Source: Falciphora oryzae
Lineage: Eukaryota; Ascomycota; Sordariomycetes; Magnaporthales; Magnaporthaceae
Direction: 5' to 3'
DNA length: 64,000 bases
Assembly: GCA_000733355.1 (NCBI GenBank)
Contig: JNVV01000034.1
Span: forward strand, 333,663-397,662
Part shown: positions 27,947 through 38,774 of the stretch, piece by piece
Position numbering within the stretch: position 1 is the first letter of the stretch
Layout: each line of letters opens with the position of its first letter
Made by a program: the position numbers and the translations under genes
The notes under the pieces: generated by a model
Told to the model about the DNA's origin: nothing
What the model saw: only the letters and a program-made list of their open reading frames with translations
The model's database searches: none

Positions 27947-30217
27947 ATGGTCGAAACCCGAGCCACGGTGCGGGCGCAGATCCCGGTGTACTTCCCGAAT
28001 AGGTGCCCCAACGAGATCATCCGGATGATCGCCAGGGACTGTGGCTTGTCGAAGCCCGACCTGAAGTCACTTCGGCTCGTCTGTAAACAGCTGAATGACC
28101 ATGTCATCCCCGTCCTCTTCCACACTGTCGTCTGCTCCACGCTCTGGAAGGACCGCATCAAGTTCCTCAGTATCGCGAGCCGTCCTGCGCTGGCCGGCTC
28201 TGTCAGGGCGCTCCTCTGGCTCGACCTGCCGCCGGTGGTCCTCAACACCAACAACATGGCACCGCCCATGACCCCTACGGACGACTACCGCAGACTGCGC
28301 CAGGACCTGGCAGGGGCGCTCCACAGGCCCAACCCCTTGTTCTGGCTCGAGGCTCCTGACAGCGATCCGGCCGGGGCCGCCTCGAGTAAGTGGGAGTTTC
28401 GAGCGCACTTCAGCAGAGCCGTCTGGTCCATGTTCAACCTCACAAGGGTCGAAGTCAAACCCATGCCCCGAGACAGGGTCATATGGACGAACCCAAGAGG
28501 CTTCCAGTTCACGGTCTGGAGCCTGCGCAATTTTCCCCCTTACATCACAGATTCCATCGTCCGCGACGGCGGAGGCGCAGAGTTTGGCGTCAGGGCAATC
28601 GAGCTGATAGGGGGCGTGGCCGGGCCACCGGGAGCCGGGCCGCCGGGGATCGTGCCCGCCTTCGTCTGGGAAGAAAACGAGTACCCCAGTTTCGGACGCC
28701 TGGCCTACGATCTGCAGTGGGCAAACGGACTGCAGCATGTCCGTGAGCTGTCGCTCGCTCTGGTCAACGAGAGAGAGCCCAAGGGGCCCTTGCCGCATAA
28801 CCCCCACCACTGGCAGACGATGCAGCAGGACCTCACAAGCCTCTCCCAGGAGCTGTTCAAGGCCGGACACCTGCGGAAGCTCTGCCTGGACTGGAAGGGC
28901 TGGTCCTTCCGCGACCATCTGCCGTACACGCCCCTGCGATTCCTCCTGACGCAGGGCGGCGGCCAGGTTGCCATCTCCCCGTGCTTCGAGGTCCTGGTCG
29001 TCAAGAACTACGGCCAGGACAGGGACTTTGCAGAGTTCCTCACTGACATGCTAACCAGCCACGGCGGGAGCATCCGCACGCTCCGCCTGGAGGACTGCAA
29101 GACGACAGTTCGTGTCATGCGGGCGCTGATTCAGGACACTGTTCCGAGGGTCGAGGAGTTCGTCGTCATCGAGGACGGGCTCCTGGTGTTCAAGGGCGAG
29201 ACCAAGAGTGTGCCTAGTTTCGCCGGGGATATCGACCTCCCTTTCGCGGTGTCGCAGTTCAACGACTTCGCTGTGCGGGATCACATGTGCGATCCATTCA
29301 GACACGAGGGGTCGTGCAGTTTGTTGCATCATCTCATTGGCGATCAAGAGGATGGCCAAGAAAATGGTGAGCCCAAGGCTGAGGCTGCGGCCGAGGCCGA
29401 GGAAGAGGCAGAGAAGAAGAACAGTCTGGACGATTTCGTCAGAGAGGGCGCGTTGGGCAGCTGGGATACGCAGTATGTCGATTCCGACGAAGACGAAGTC
29501 GAAGATGAAAAGAACGATGGCGAAGAGAATGATGATGAACAGGGCGACGATGGAGATGTGGAGATGGACGATGCCCCCGACGTCGATGGCGGTGACGAAG
29601 TTGAGGACGATGAAGAAGATGGCTTTGACACTGATGATCCTGGATACCGCTACCGGACTGCACCATACTGGGCATACCGACCCTACAAGAGCCGCGACTA
29701 CGAGGGCGCCATTTACTGGCAGGTCCCCGCAGACTACCCCTTCGCGCACCCGACGACCATCTGGAAGCTCACACGCCGCCGCGGGGGCCACGTTACGGAC
29801 GAGCCCGTGTACACCTGGCGAGAGCCGCTCGAGCACTTTGACGACTGGGACGAGTCGAAGGGCGACGACGCGCAGCCGACGCCGCTGCACTGGGAGCTCG
29901 CGGTGCTGGCCTGCAGCGCCAAGGGGTACCGCGGCGAGGACGCCATCGTGCTGCTCGACGAGTTCAGCGGCGGCATCCGGCCGTTCCCACGCCTCAGCCA
30001 CGAGGACAACCACATTCCGGACCCCATCGAGCTGGACGAGGACACGCGCACCTACGGCTTCCGGATGCCCGAGGACCCCACCAAGGCCGGGTACTTTGCG
30101 GACGAGGACCTCCTCACCGACATAACCCCGGAAGATTATCGCGAGGCGCTGAAGGCGAGGAGGAGGTGGGAACGGGAGCAGGAGGACCCGAACACGCCTT
30201 GGTACGAGGAGGACTGA
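27947..30217 (+). CDS. F-box-like protein with a long acidic tail region
   Basis: Intronless, 756 residues from the ATG of MVETRATVR. Residues about 18-60 (NRCPNEIIRMIARDCGLSK, then LVCKQLNDHVIPVLF) fit the degenerate F-box of fungal substrate receptors, which would tie the protein to SCF ubiquitin ligases. A leucine-rich middle section follows (LRTLRLEDC and similar). A strongly acidic Asp/Glu stretch lies at residues about 520-565. The C-terminal third contains a Trp/Tyr-rich segment. Only the F-box-like start and the acidic tract can be named; the target is unknown. An upstream in-frame extension to 27833 was not used because it lacks family features. Confidence 0.72.
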   Translation: MVETRATVRAQIPVYFPNRCPNEIIRMIARDCGLSKPDLKSLRLVCKQLNDHVIPVLFHTVVCSTLWKDRIKFLSIASRPALAGSVRALLWLDLPPVVLNTNNMAPPMTPTDDYRRLRQDLAGALHRPNPLFWLEAPDSDPAGAASSKWEFRAHFSRAVWSMFNLTRVEVKPMPRDRVIWTNPRGFQFTVWSLRNFPPYITDSIVRDGGGAEFGVRAIELIGGVAGPPGAGPPGIVPAFVWEENEYPSFGRLAYDLQWANGLQHVRELSLALVNEREPKGPLPHNPHHWQTMQQDLTSLSQELFKAGHLRKLCLDWKGWSFRDHLPYTPLRFLLTQGGGQVAISPCFEVLVVKNYGQDRDFAEFLTDMLTSHGGSIRTLRLEDCKTTVRVMRALIQDTVPRVEEFVVIEDGLLVFKGETKSVPSFAGDIDLPFAVSQFNDFAVRDHMCDPFRHEGSCSLLHHLIGDQEDGQENGEPKAEAAAEAEEEAEKKNSLDDFVREGALGSWDTQYVDSDEDEVEDEKNDGEENDDEQGDDGDVEMDDAPDVDGGDEVEDDEEDGFDTDDPGYRYRTAPYWAYRPYKSRDYEGAIYWQVPADYPFAHPTTIWKLTRRRGGHVTDEPVYTWREPLEHFDDWDESKGDDAQPTPLHWELAVLACSAKGYRGEDAIVLLDEFSGGIRPFPRLSHEDNHIPDPIELDEDTRTYGFRMPEDPTKAGYFADEDLLTDITPEDYREALKARRRWEREQEDPNTPWYEED

Positions 30218-30964
30218 TTGTGTGCCGAGATGTGCAAATGCAAGGGCATGCTCACTGGGATCCGGCAGAGGGATACGGGGAGATAATGGGCAATGGGGTA
30301 AACATGTTTGGGCGTTTGTTCTGCTGCTTAATTGGGTTTAAATTTGTTACGGTACCAAAAATGTTTAGTCTTGTTTCCTGTTATGCTTGTCAACCTGGCT
30401 CATAGAACTATAATTTCAATTTGCTTCTAATACCCTGGCTGGCATCGCGGGGCAGATGTCGTGATCGTGGGGGTTGCAGCTCTAGCTATCACGCAAGACG
30501 GACGATTTCTTGACAACGCCTCAGAGGCTGGAAGGTGCGTAGAATGGGAGGGTTGCACTCCTAACCTCCCGCATTTTCTAGGGTATCATCTAGTGTCTAT
30601 TTGGTAATCCATCCAAGGCAGAAGGAGGCAGAGGACCATAGTCGCCAAGGAACAGCAGCGCTCGCACACGAGTGCGTGCACCCCTCCCGCACAATGATAC
30701 GACGGTAGAGCGATATCACAGGCCCCTGCCGAATCGGATTGGTCGGCCTCCCGATGTAGCCATCTGTAGCCAATATGTTGTGAGTGACTGCCGACTACTC
30801 TGTGCCTTCATGCTTGGGTCGCCGCGATGCATCTTTTGTGCGTATATAAATTAGAGATGGGTCGGCCCGAGAGCTGAAGTTGATGGACTACTCCTGAGCC
30901 AGACCCTCCCCACTGAATAAACCCTCCCCAAGTGGTGTGCTCGTCGTATTCCATCCCAGCCAAC
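30218..30964. other. Intergenic upstream of bicupin gene
   Basis: About 750 bp. Apart from the promoter element listed separately at 30843, no gene or repeat was recognised. Confidence 0.35.
30843..30849 (+). promoter_or_regulatory. TATA-box-like element of bicupin gene
   Basis: TATATAA lies about 115 bp upstream of the ATG at 30965, a plausible TATA position for a fungal secreted-enzyme gene. Confidence 0.45.
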
Positions 30965-32631
30965 ATGCACTCGGTTCTTTTTGCGCCCACGCTCCTGCTC
31001 AGCAGTGTAGTTGCAGTCCAGGGAGGACTCGACGCCAAGTTGATCAGGAGGGACACCCAGTTCGTCAACGGACAGCCCATCAGCGCCGATGGCCGAGGTG
31101 CTCCGATTGTCGGTAGGCACCCCCCTCCCTTAACACCAGGTTTCCGCCGGGAAGAGAAACAAAACCGCTCATCTGTATCCCGCACTCCCAGGCGGGACTG
31201 ACCGAGCGCTCGACGTCCAAAACCCGGACAACCTGGGCCAGCAGTCCACCGACAGCGGCACGGTGCCGAACCTCAAATGGAGCTTTTCCGCCTCCAAGAC
31301 CAAGATCTTCCCGGGCGGTTGGTCGCGCCAGCAGGTCATCCAGGACCTGCCGCAAAGCCATGACATCGCCGCGGCGCAGCAGCACCTGAAGCGGGGTGCC
31401 ATCCGGGAGCTCCATTGGCATCGGGTTGTATGTTTCCACGGTCCTTTTGACTGTCACTTGGGGCGAGAGGTGACTACCGAGATGTGAATGGACTGATTGA
31501 CTTGAGCCCTTGTGCCCCAAACAGGCGGAATGGGGATTCGTCTATGCAGGGCAGATCAGAATATCTGCAGTGGACGAGTTCGGCAGATACGAGGATGCCA
31601 TCTTGAACTACGGGGACATCTGGTACTTCCCCAAGGGGGCCGGGCATACGGTCCAGGGGATCGCCGAGGACAGCGAGTACCTGCTGGTGTTTGACGATCC
31701 AGACTTTGACAAGGTTGGGTAAGTGGCCATATCCGCCCACCCGGCATACCCCAAAGCTCCTAGTCGTGGGAAAGGTTATTGTGGCCGCGAAGACTGACCG
31801 ACTTTTGAAAAAAGAACCACCTTCAACGTCGACGACTGGCTGGCCAAGACACCGCGCAGGATCCTGGCGCGCAACTTTGGCGCCAACGAGTCCGTCTTCG
31901 CCAGCCTGCCGGCCACGAACCCCAATATCCAGAACGGCACGGTCGCCACCCGTAACGTGACGGCCGCTGCGGCGGGCAAGCTGCAGGGGAACGCGTCCTT
32001 TGTGTACCGCACGCTGCAGCACAGGGCCGAGGCCGTGCCGGGCAACGGCGGCGAGTTCCGCAAGGTCGACTCGACAAACTTCCCCGCCAGCAAGACCATC
32101 GCGGCCACGTTTGTGAGGCTCAAGCCAAGGGGGTTGAGGGAGCTTCACTGGCATCCAAATGTAGGCAGGCGACTGAAGCGTGGTGGTCGATGTCCAACCT
32201 TAAAGTGTCCCCTGTCACAGTTTGCTAACCACAAGTCGGTCGGCTGTTTGTTTAGGCGGAGGAATGGCTCTACTTCCACAAAGGAACAGGCCGCGCCACC
32301 GTCTTCATCGGGAACGCAAACTCGCGCACGTTCGACTTCCAACCTGGCGACACGGCCGCCTTTCCGGACAATTCTGGGTGAGCGGGACTCCCAGTATCGA
32401 GCGGAGCTCGCCGTATGCAATGCTGACGTCTAGCTAAGACACTACATCGAGAACACGTCGGACACGGAGGATCTGGTGTGGATCGAGATCTACAGATCGG
32501 ACCGGGTGGCCGACATTCCGCTGACGCAGTGGCTCGCGCTGACGCCGCCCGATATCGTTGCGCAGGTCCTCAAGGTTCCGGTCAGCTTCGTCGAGCAACT
32601 CAAGAGGGAGAAGCAGATCCTGGTCCAGTAA
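30965..32631 (+). CDS. Secreted bicupin, oxalate decarboxylase-like
   Basis: Six exons, join(30965..31112, 31192..31427, 31525..31718, 31815..32160, 32256..32377, 32439..32631), 412 residues. A signal peptide (MHSVLFAPTLLLSSVVAVQG) leads into two cupin domains. Each has the metal-binding ELHWH (at the ends of exons 2 and 4), followed across an intron by AEWGFVYAG and AEEWLYFHKG. The bicupin family binds Mn and decarboxylates oxalate to formate and CO2. All six exons join in frame. The introns after both ELHWH motifs sit at matching positions in the two domains, consistent with an ancient tandem duplication. Oxalate oxidase activity is an alternative. Confidence 0.88.
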
Positions 32632-32919
32632 ACCCATCTTTCTTAGGGATAGCTGGTTTCGTTCATCCAGCCGCAGGCAGCCCTTCACTCGGCCTCACTC
32701 TCAGGGCGGAAATAGTGGAAACAGCCTAACATTCCGTCAACTGTATCACGTAATTGACCACAGTACGTGCCCAATTATGGCTGTGCCTGTTTGCGCTGGG
32801 CTGCCTAGTCCTGGACTCCTTTTTGGCTCCGGCTGGGATCCCGGACGACACGTACGGTGAAAAGCTCCGAAATGTCGGTCTACCAGTCCCCACCGGAGAG
32901 CAACGCTAAACACGGTCTC

Positions 32920-34191
32920 TCAACCAAAGTGCGGTGTATTGAGGGCCATGGCGAACAGCAGGCCTGACAGGAGACCGGCGCAGGGCAGGGTGAGGATCCA
33001 TCCCAGGGCGGTCTTGCCGATCTGGCGCCGGTTCACGGCGCCGGCGTCCATGTTCATCAGGCCCACTCCGCAGACGGCTCCCATCAATGTCTGGGTCGTG
33101 CTGATGGGCAAGGCCAGGCGGCTGGCCATGAGCACGGTGATGGCGGCGCCGAGCTCCATGGAGAAGCCGCGGGTCGGGCCGAGCTGGGTCAGGCGGTCCC
33201 CCATGGCGGAAACGATATGATGACCCATGCACCAGAAGCCGAAGCTGAGAAGGAAGCCGGCGACAACGAGGACCCAGATGGGGGTGTTCGTATCCTCGGA
33301 CACGATACCTGTTTGGTACGTTTGGTAGGCGGCAACCCATGGGCCAACGGCGTTTGCCACATCGTTAGACCCGTGTGCGATGGACATCATCATGGCGGGC
33401 GGGATTTGCGCGTATGTCCAAAGGTGCCCGACGCGGTTGTCGTACCGGTGCGCCCGTCCGTGAACGGCCTCAAGCTCCGACGCAGCGTGCATCACGCAAT
33501 CGCATGTCACGCCCTGCAGAAACCAGTACTTGGCGTACGACCACAGTCGCCGCGGGTTGTATATGGAAAGGTGTGCTGTGGGACCCAGGAATCTCTCCTC
33601 GGGCTCCGGCTTGCGCTTGTACCGCTGCACCCGGGCGGCGTCGACTTGCTGTTGCTGGCCCCTCTCCAGATCGTCGGCACCATTGTTGCTACTGCTGTCG
33701 GCGCCAGCAGTCTTGGCCTTCTCCGGGTCTCCGCTGGTGGACTGGTCCTTGCCGCTGGCGGTGTTGTCGGCCGCAGGTTCGGCGGTGGCATAGTGGTCGA
33801 CAACGATCTCGTTACCCTTAGCGGGACAGAAGATGGGCGGGTTCTCCTTGCGAAGAAGAGGCCCAAGAATCATGTGCCGGGCACGGATGCGGGAGTCCTC
33901 CATGACGAGGCGGCGATGGGCGTGGGGGACAAAGAAGATGTAGGATAAGCCCAAGATACCAACAAAGACTCCCGGGACGATGCCGACGGCCGTCCCAGCG
34001 CCGAGGTCTTCAAGGCTGGGGGCTCCGGGCGCCTCGACGGTGATGAAGAGGGCCAGCATGGAGGCAGTGAAGGCGAGGCAGAAGGGGATGGTGCGCATGG
34101 CCTTCTCGAATGAGTTCTTGCGCTCAAGCACGGAAAACTTGAGGGTATCGAAGAGCGCGGCCGAGATGGCAGCGGCGATACAGGGCGCCAT
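32920..34191 (-). pseudogene. PiT/PHO-4-type phosphate transporter lacking its N-terminal half
   Basis: A 423-residue open frame. It contains the second PiT signature GSNDVANAVGPWVAAY, then ISTTQTLMGAVCGVGL, and a long hydrophilic Asp/Ser/Gln loop between membrane blocks. This matches the C-terminal two thirds of sodium- or proton-coupled phosphate permeases (PHO-4/Pho89). The family normally opens with a first copy of the signature (GANDVANS) inside the first membrane repeat, which is absent. The frame begins at MAPCIAAAIS, which corresponds to a mid-protein helix. The 700 bp upstream on this strand show no exon restoring the missing part. It is probably a 5'-truncated copy; an unrecognised distant exon cannot be excluded. 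Confidence 0.75.
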
Positions 34192-36057
34192 CGTTTCCAC
34201 TCCCACTGCCTGCTTTTTCTCCTGTCTTTTTCACTTTTCCTAAACCCCTGGCGTCCTAACAGATCCAGTTGCGATCGCCTTCCGGGCCTGTGGGTTAGCG
34301 GTGGATATCCGACGAATGCCTAGCCCTGCGGTCGCGAATCAGCAAGACGCGACATGGCGCACTGCGCTTCTTGGCCTCACTGGCTCGATGGGTCGTCCCT
34401 TCTGGGCCCGACGGCGGCCTCCTGACGGCCAGCCAGTCAGAGGCCGCCCTGGGAGCACGTTGCGAGCTGGACTGGCTGCGAGGCCTTCGCTGAGCAGCGC
34501 GGGATCGAAACGCGGTGAGCGTCGACATGTCGACTGCACGTCAACGGGCGGGTTTTGCAGGCAGGCCAAGAGCGAGGAGTGAGGAGTCGCGTGCCGTCTT
34601 GCTTCATTAAGAGGCATTTTTCGTCCAATGCCTTGCCAAAGGGGCGATCGAGCGGCAGAAGAGACAGCAGTGCACGCGACCAGTTGCTCATCGCGGGCGA
34701 CGACGAGGAAGAGCACGCGAGCACTTGCTCGATTCGTACGGGCAGAACCCGGCGTCCCGCCACATTCCAAGCACGGCCCCACCTCGCCCAAATTCTCTGG
34801 TGCCCAGCGCGCTTCCTACATTGTTCACCTCACCCTCTTTTCTTCTCAAAACTCCCCGGCAATTGTAAGTTGACAAGATGTGAAGCCACCAATAATGGTT
34901 CATCAAGAGGGCAACTAGATATGCTTGAACTTACGATTTTTTTTTTCCTATTCCTTTTTGTTTCGTTCCTGATTTGTATCCCTTATGCGAAGCCAAAAAT
35001 CACGGAATGCTTCTCCCACCAGCCGCAGCTTTTAGCGACTAAACCTTGGTTCTTCCGCAACCAGTATGAAAGGCACATGGGAGCTCTTGGCCTTTTCGCA
35101 CTCGCATTGGCAAGCCATGTCAAAAAAAAAGTTCGCAAAGGCATTCAAACCCCATACTTTAATCCACTTGGTCGGCATGCGAGGTTCATCACGTTCAACT
35201 GAGTGCCGCAGTGGGATCTCAACAGAAGCTGCCATCAGGGATTGAGAGGCCGCGGTGGCAATCATGTCGTTGTTGACTGTCATTCATTGCAACAGAGTCT
35301 CGTCACCCTAGGCCGCTGCAACTCTCGTTGGCGAACAACTCTGCAAATCATGAGCTTCAGAAACATCAGCCCTTTTGTTTTCTTTTTGTCCCGCTCTGGA
35401 TTCCTCAATCACCCTGCGGCGGGGGAACACACGCAAAACCAAGCACCAATAAAATGAGGTTAGCCGCGTAAGTTCGTACCAAAACCCACTCCGGTTCGAG
35501 GCATCAGCGACACCGGCCTCACTGCATGTGATGTTTTCTACTAGGTGCAGGCATTTTCGTCACGCATAGGTTAGGCCTTAACTATATTCGATGCCCGCAT
35601 GGGCTGAATTGCCGGAACGGGCGGCACCGTCCCGAGACGCTAGCTGGTTGGCGGCGAAGGGAGTCATCCAGCCTACGCCATAGGATGTTTGCTGAGGGGC
35701 TGACATGGGGCAGGCGCACTTGCTCCCCTCTTACATCAGAGCCGTGCAACATGGCTCGTCGAGTTGCGCAGCTCGCAGCTGGAACGTTCTGGACAACGCC
35801 CCGTGGCTGGCTGAAATGGTGCGCGTCCAACGTCAGCCGCTGCCACTTGTCGGACCTGAATCTGCCTGAATGTGAGCCGACTCTATTGCAGAGCGCTGAG
35901 CGACTCCCCACACGAAAGATATATAATGAAGTCGAAGGAATGATCCAACTTGGCATCATGATTTCTCCTGTCTCACCAGCTCATCACTAGTGGCTTTCTC
36001 TTCACCGCCTACTCCGTTGACATCTTCCAAAAAAAAGCCTCTGCAACCCAAGAAACC
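34192..36057. other. Intergenic, 1.9 kb
   Basis: No supportable gene. A 215-codon frame at 34555-35202 lacks family features and has T-rich coding. The region shows no recognisable missing exon of the phosphate transporter. The TATA-like element at 35920 near its right end belongs to the next gene. Confidence 0.4.
35920..35926 (+). promoter_or_regulatory. TATA-box-like element of DUF2278 gene
   Basis: TATATAA about 130 bp upstream of the ATG at 36058. Confidence 0.45.
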
Positions 36058-37218
36058 ATGCCTCTCAAGGGCTACGTCGTGTGGAAGTCTACTCCCAAGA
36101 AGTGGAACCCCACAGAGAAGCCGGGCCATGGACACATCAAGTTCGACGACGGCAAGACGACCCACGGCAGGCTCTGGGATGCTGCCGTCAACGTGCAGTC
36201 CCAGTCGGTCGACTCGCGCCTGGTGTACTGGGTCAACCGCGACATCCCCGCGTCCCACCCCCTGATCGCGCCCCTGGCCGACCTGCCCTTCGGCATAACC
36301 AAGGGCAAGAACCCAGGCCCGCCGGGCCTGGACTTCCTGCGCGGCGCCGCCAAGGGCATCATCGACATTAGCAAGGGCTTGCTCCTGCACGGCACCGAGC
36401 CGGGCCCGGACAACGACATCCTGGACTTTGTCAACCCCATCCTCAACCAGGCCGTCGCGGCGGGCAAGAACGCCGACCTGTACCTGTTCGGCGAGCCGTA
36501 CAGCGACGGCACCGGCATCCACGACATCCACATGAACCAGGGCAACAAGGGCCAGTGGGCGCGCGACAACGGCGTCTGGCAGGACGGCGCCATCATCATC
36601 CACTTCAAGGACGGCAGCCACGACGGCAAGGGCCACTGGGAGGGCATCTTCCTGGCGTTCGCGGTGCAGACGCCCGTGACGAACGATAAGGGCGGGCCGG
36701 TCGGCGAGAGCTTTGGGGAGATCTTTGATAAGCAGCACGGCGGTGATGGCGGTGATGGTGGTGACGGTGACGGCGGTGACGGCGGTGACGGTGGTGACGG
36801 TGATGGCCAAGATGGCCAAGATGGTGGTCAAGGCGACGGCCAAGACAACGACGGCTTGTTCAAGGGCAAGCTGTCGATCTTGGCCGCGCTCGTCAACCCC
36901 ATCGGCCCGGACAACGACCCGACCTCGGGCGACCCGGAGACTGTGCATCTGGTCAACCGGACCACGACGGCGGTGAAGCTCGGGAACTGGAAGATCACCA
37001 ATGGCGGGGCTGGCGGCTCGTTCACGCTCCCTGGGTCCGCCGTCATCACGGCCGGCGGGAAGCTCCCTATCCCCGTGGGTCCGGGCTGCCCGCTCAGCAA
37101 CAAAGGCGGGGAGATCGTGTTGACGGATCACACTGGAAAAGTCGTGGACACAGTGAAGTACAGCAAGGGCCAGGCTGCGAGGGAAGGCGTTCTGCTTTAC
37201 TTCCAGCAGAGGAACTAG
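36058..37218 (+). CDS. DUF2278 (YukJ-like) protein with Gly/Asp linker and lamin-tail-like C-terminus
   Basis: Intronless, 386 residues. Residues 1-220 match the DUF2278/YukJ family: MPLKGYVVWK at the start, then GIHDIHMNQGN and WQDGAIIIHF. A linker of (GGD)n, (GDG)n and (DGQ)n repeats covers about residues 228-263 (36739-36850). The C-terminal 115 residues (VHLVNRTTTAVKLGNWKITN, then GGEIVLTDHTGKVVDTVKYSK) resemble a lamin-tail (LTD) beta sandwich. DUF2278 with a C-terminal LTD is common in bacteria, so a bacterial origin is possible. No function is established for the family. No signal peptide is seen. Confidence 0.83.
   Translation: MPLKGYVVWKSTPKKWNPTEKPGHGHIKFDDGKTTHGRLWDAAVNVQSQSVDSRLVYWVNRDIPASHPLIAPLADLPFGITKGKNPGPPGLDFLRGAAKGIIDISKGLLLHGTEPGPDNDILDFVNPILNQAVAAGKNADLYLFGEPYSDGTGIHDIHMNQGNKGQWARDNGVWQDGAIIIHFKDGSHDGKGHWEGIFLAFAVQTPVTNDKGGPVGESFGEIFDKQHGGDGGDGGDGDGGDGGDGGDGDGQDGQDGGQGDGQDNDGLFKGKLSILAALVNPIGPDNDPTSGDPETVHLVNRTTTAVKLGNWKITNGGAGGSFTLPGSAVITAGGKLPIPVGPGCPLSNKGGEIVLTDHTGKVVDTVKYSKGQAAREGVLLYFQQRN
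36739..36850 (+). repeat. In-frame Gly/Asp-coding minisatellite
   Basis: Imperfect GGTGATGGC and GGTGACGGC units followed by CAAGATGGC units, all in frame with the DUF2278 protein. They encode the Gly/Asp/Gln linker and are likely length-variable. Confidence 0.75.
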
Positions 37219-37353
37219 AGGTCGGATCAGATTCTGCTATGCTTCCAGAGAGGCTACCTAGCTGGGGGATGACAAAGAAAAGCCGAGCTTCAAAGGGAAT
37301 ATGGTATCCCGTGATATGTAGATGTGCGCAGGAGCGTGCCCAGAATATCCTCC

Positions 37354-38585
37354 TTACTTAGCATTGTCCTTCAAAGCTTGAACTTGTTGCCGGAGAGCTT
37401 TCGCCTCCTCCTTGAGGCCGACAATTTGGGCCTCCTGGCCGTCAACTTGGTCTTGGAGACGCTCACTGCGAGCCTCCGTGGTGCTGCACTTTGCTGCAAG
37501 GCTAGCGATCTCGGTCCGAAGGCTGTTGATCTCCTCTTGGAAGCCTTGAGCCTCCGACAGCTGGCTTCGGAGGCGAGAGACCGTTCCAGCAAGTTCCAGC
37601 ACCTCTTTCTTCTGCGCCTTCCGGAGTGCCTTCGCCTGTGCCTCACGCTCGCGGTAGCGGTTCACGAGTTCCAGGATATCAAGGTTCATCTTAGACTGCG
37701 GTACCGCATCCGGAGGCTGCTGGGCCTGGCCGTCTTGCTGGCCCATGAAGTCTTGAGGCTTGTTGAGTGGTTTAGTGGCGAGCTTTTCGTCGTTTTTCTC
37801 GCCTGACTCGTTGCCACCGGAAGCGACTTTGGCGCTGGGCTGACCCGGGACGTCGAAATTCTCCAATCGTCCCAGATCCGCATTGGAGCTGGGGACAGGG
37901 TTCTTCCTGTGGTCGCCATTGTCGGAACGATGGATCCGGCCGGATTCCAGTTTCCGCTTCTTGGCCGCAAGGCCGCTCGCATCGTCCTCATAGTCCTCAA
38001 TAGCATCTGTGGCCGAATCTTCGAGATTAGTTAGAGTGTTCCCGCCTCGTTGTGAAAAGCTTCGTATACGTGATGCCTTGGGGACAGAAGGGAAGAGGGT
38101 GTTCCGGGCCGTCCTTCAGACTTTCGCTTACTGTTTAGGCGAGGGAGACTGGCTGCGACGTGTGTATTGTCCATCCTCATTGCCCGGTCCAAGCCTCCGA
38201 CAAAGATACCATCGCGGTTGGCCTCAAGCGTCTTCCAAGGGTGGTTGGGGGGTAGGCTGGAAGTTGGGACTGTATGCTTGCGTTTGTCCGCTCGCGAAGG
38301 CTCGGTTCTGGTATTGAATTTCTTGTCCGCGTCGGGAGATGCCACCGAGCCCGACTTTTGGTGTCTCTGCCTAGGCGATCTGAACGGTGGTAGCGGCTTC
38401 ACTGGTGGTGTCATGTTGGGCTGCTTTGTGTTAAAGGTTTCAAGTGCATAGAGTTGAGCTTTGGTAATTAAGCCACATGTTTTGTCCCTTCGAAGAGAAA
38501 TGTTTTTGGGGAGCTTAGGGGTACATCGCTCCTCCTCGTCAGATTCGTGGTCAGATTGCTCCCACTTTTGCGGCAAGGAAAGCAT
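37354..38585 (-). CDS. Hypothetical nuclear-type coiled-coil protein
   Basis: Two exons, complement(join(37354..38006, 38132..38585)), 368 residues. The N-terminal half is basic and Ser/Pro-rich (RSPRQRHQKSGS, KAQLYALETF). A KKRKLESGR stretch looks like a nuclear localisation signal. The C-terminal 110 residues form a heptad-rich coiled coil (NLDILELVNRYREREAQAK to the end). The intron was inferred from donor GTAAGC, a strong CTAACTAAT branch site and a CACAG acceptor; a nearer CGAAG acceptor is also frame-compatible and would add three residues. No family was recognised. Confidence 0.68.
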
Positions 38586-38774
38586 TTAGCTTACATAAAG
38601 CGAGTGGCAAAGCAAAAGCAAGGATGGTATAGGTTATGTTGGGGTCTGGTCGTCTCCTGTTACTCTCTTTTAATATGATGTTTTTATGCATTAAGGTATT
38701 TAAACAAGAATACCTTTTACAAGAAAATTCCGTTCTTCGCCGGTGCAATTTATTTGTATATACATACATACATA

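Noticed and set aside
29051..30013. Minus-strand frame of 320 codons with hydrophobic stretches
   Set aside because: It is antisense to the F-box gene; the hydrophobic runs mirror the acidic Asp/Glu tract.
34555..35202. Plus-strand frame of 215 codons with a hydrophobic run
   Set aside because: No family features; the hydrophobic run comes from a T tract, and the start lies in noncoding-like sequence.
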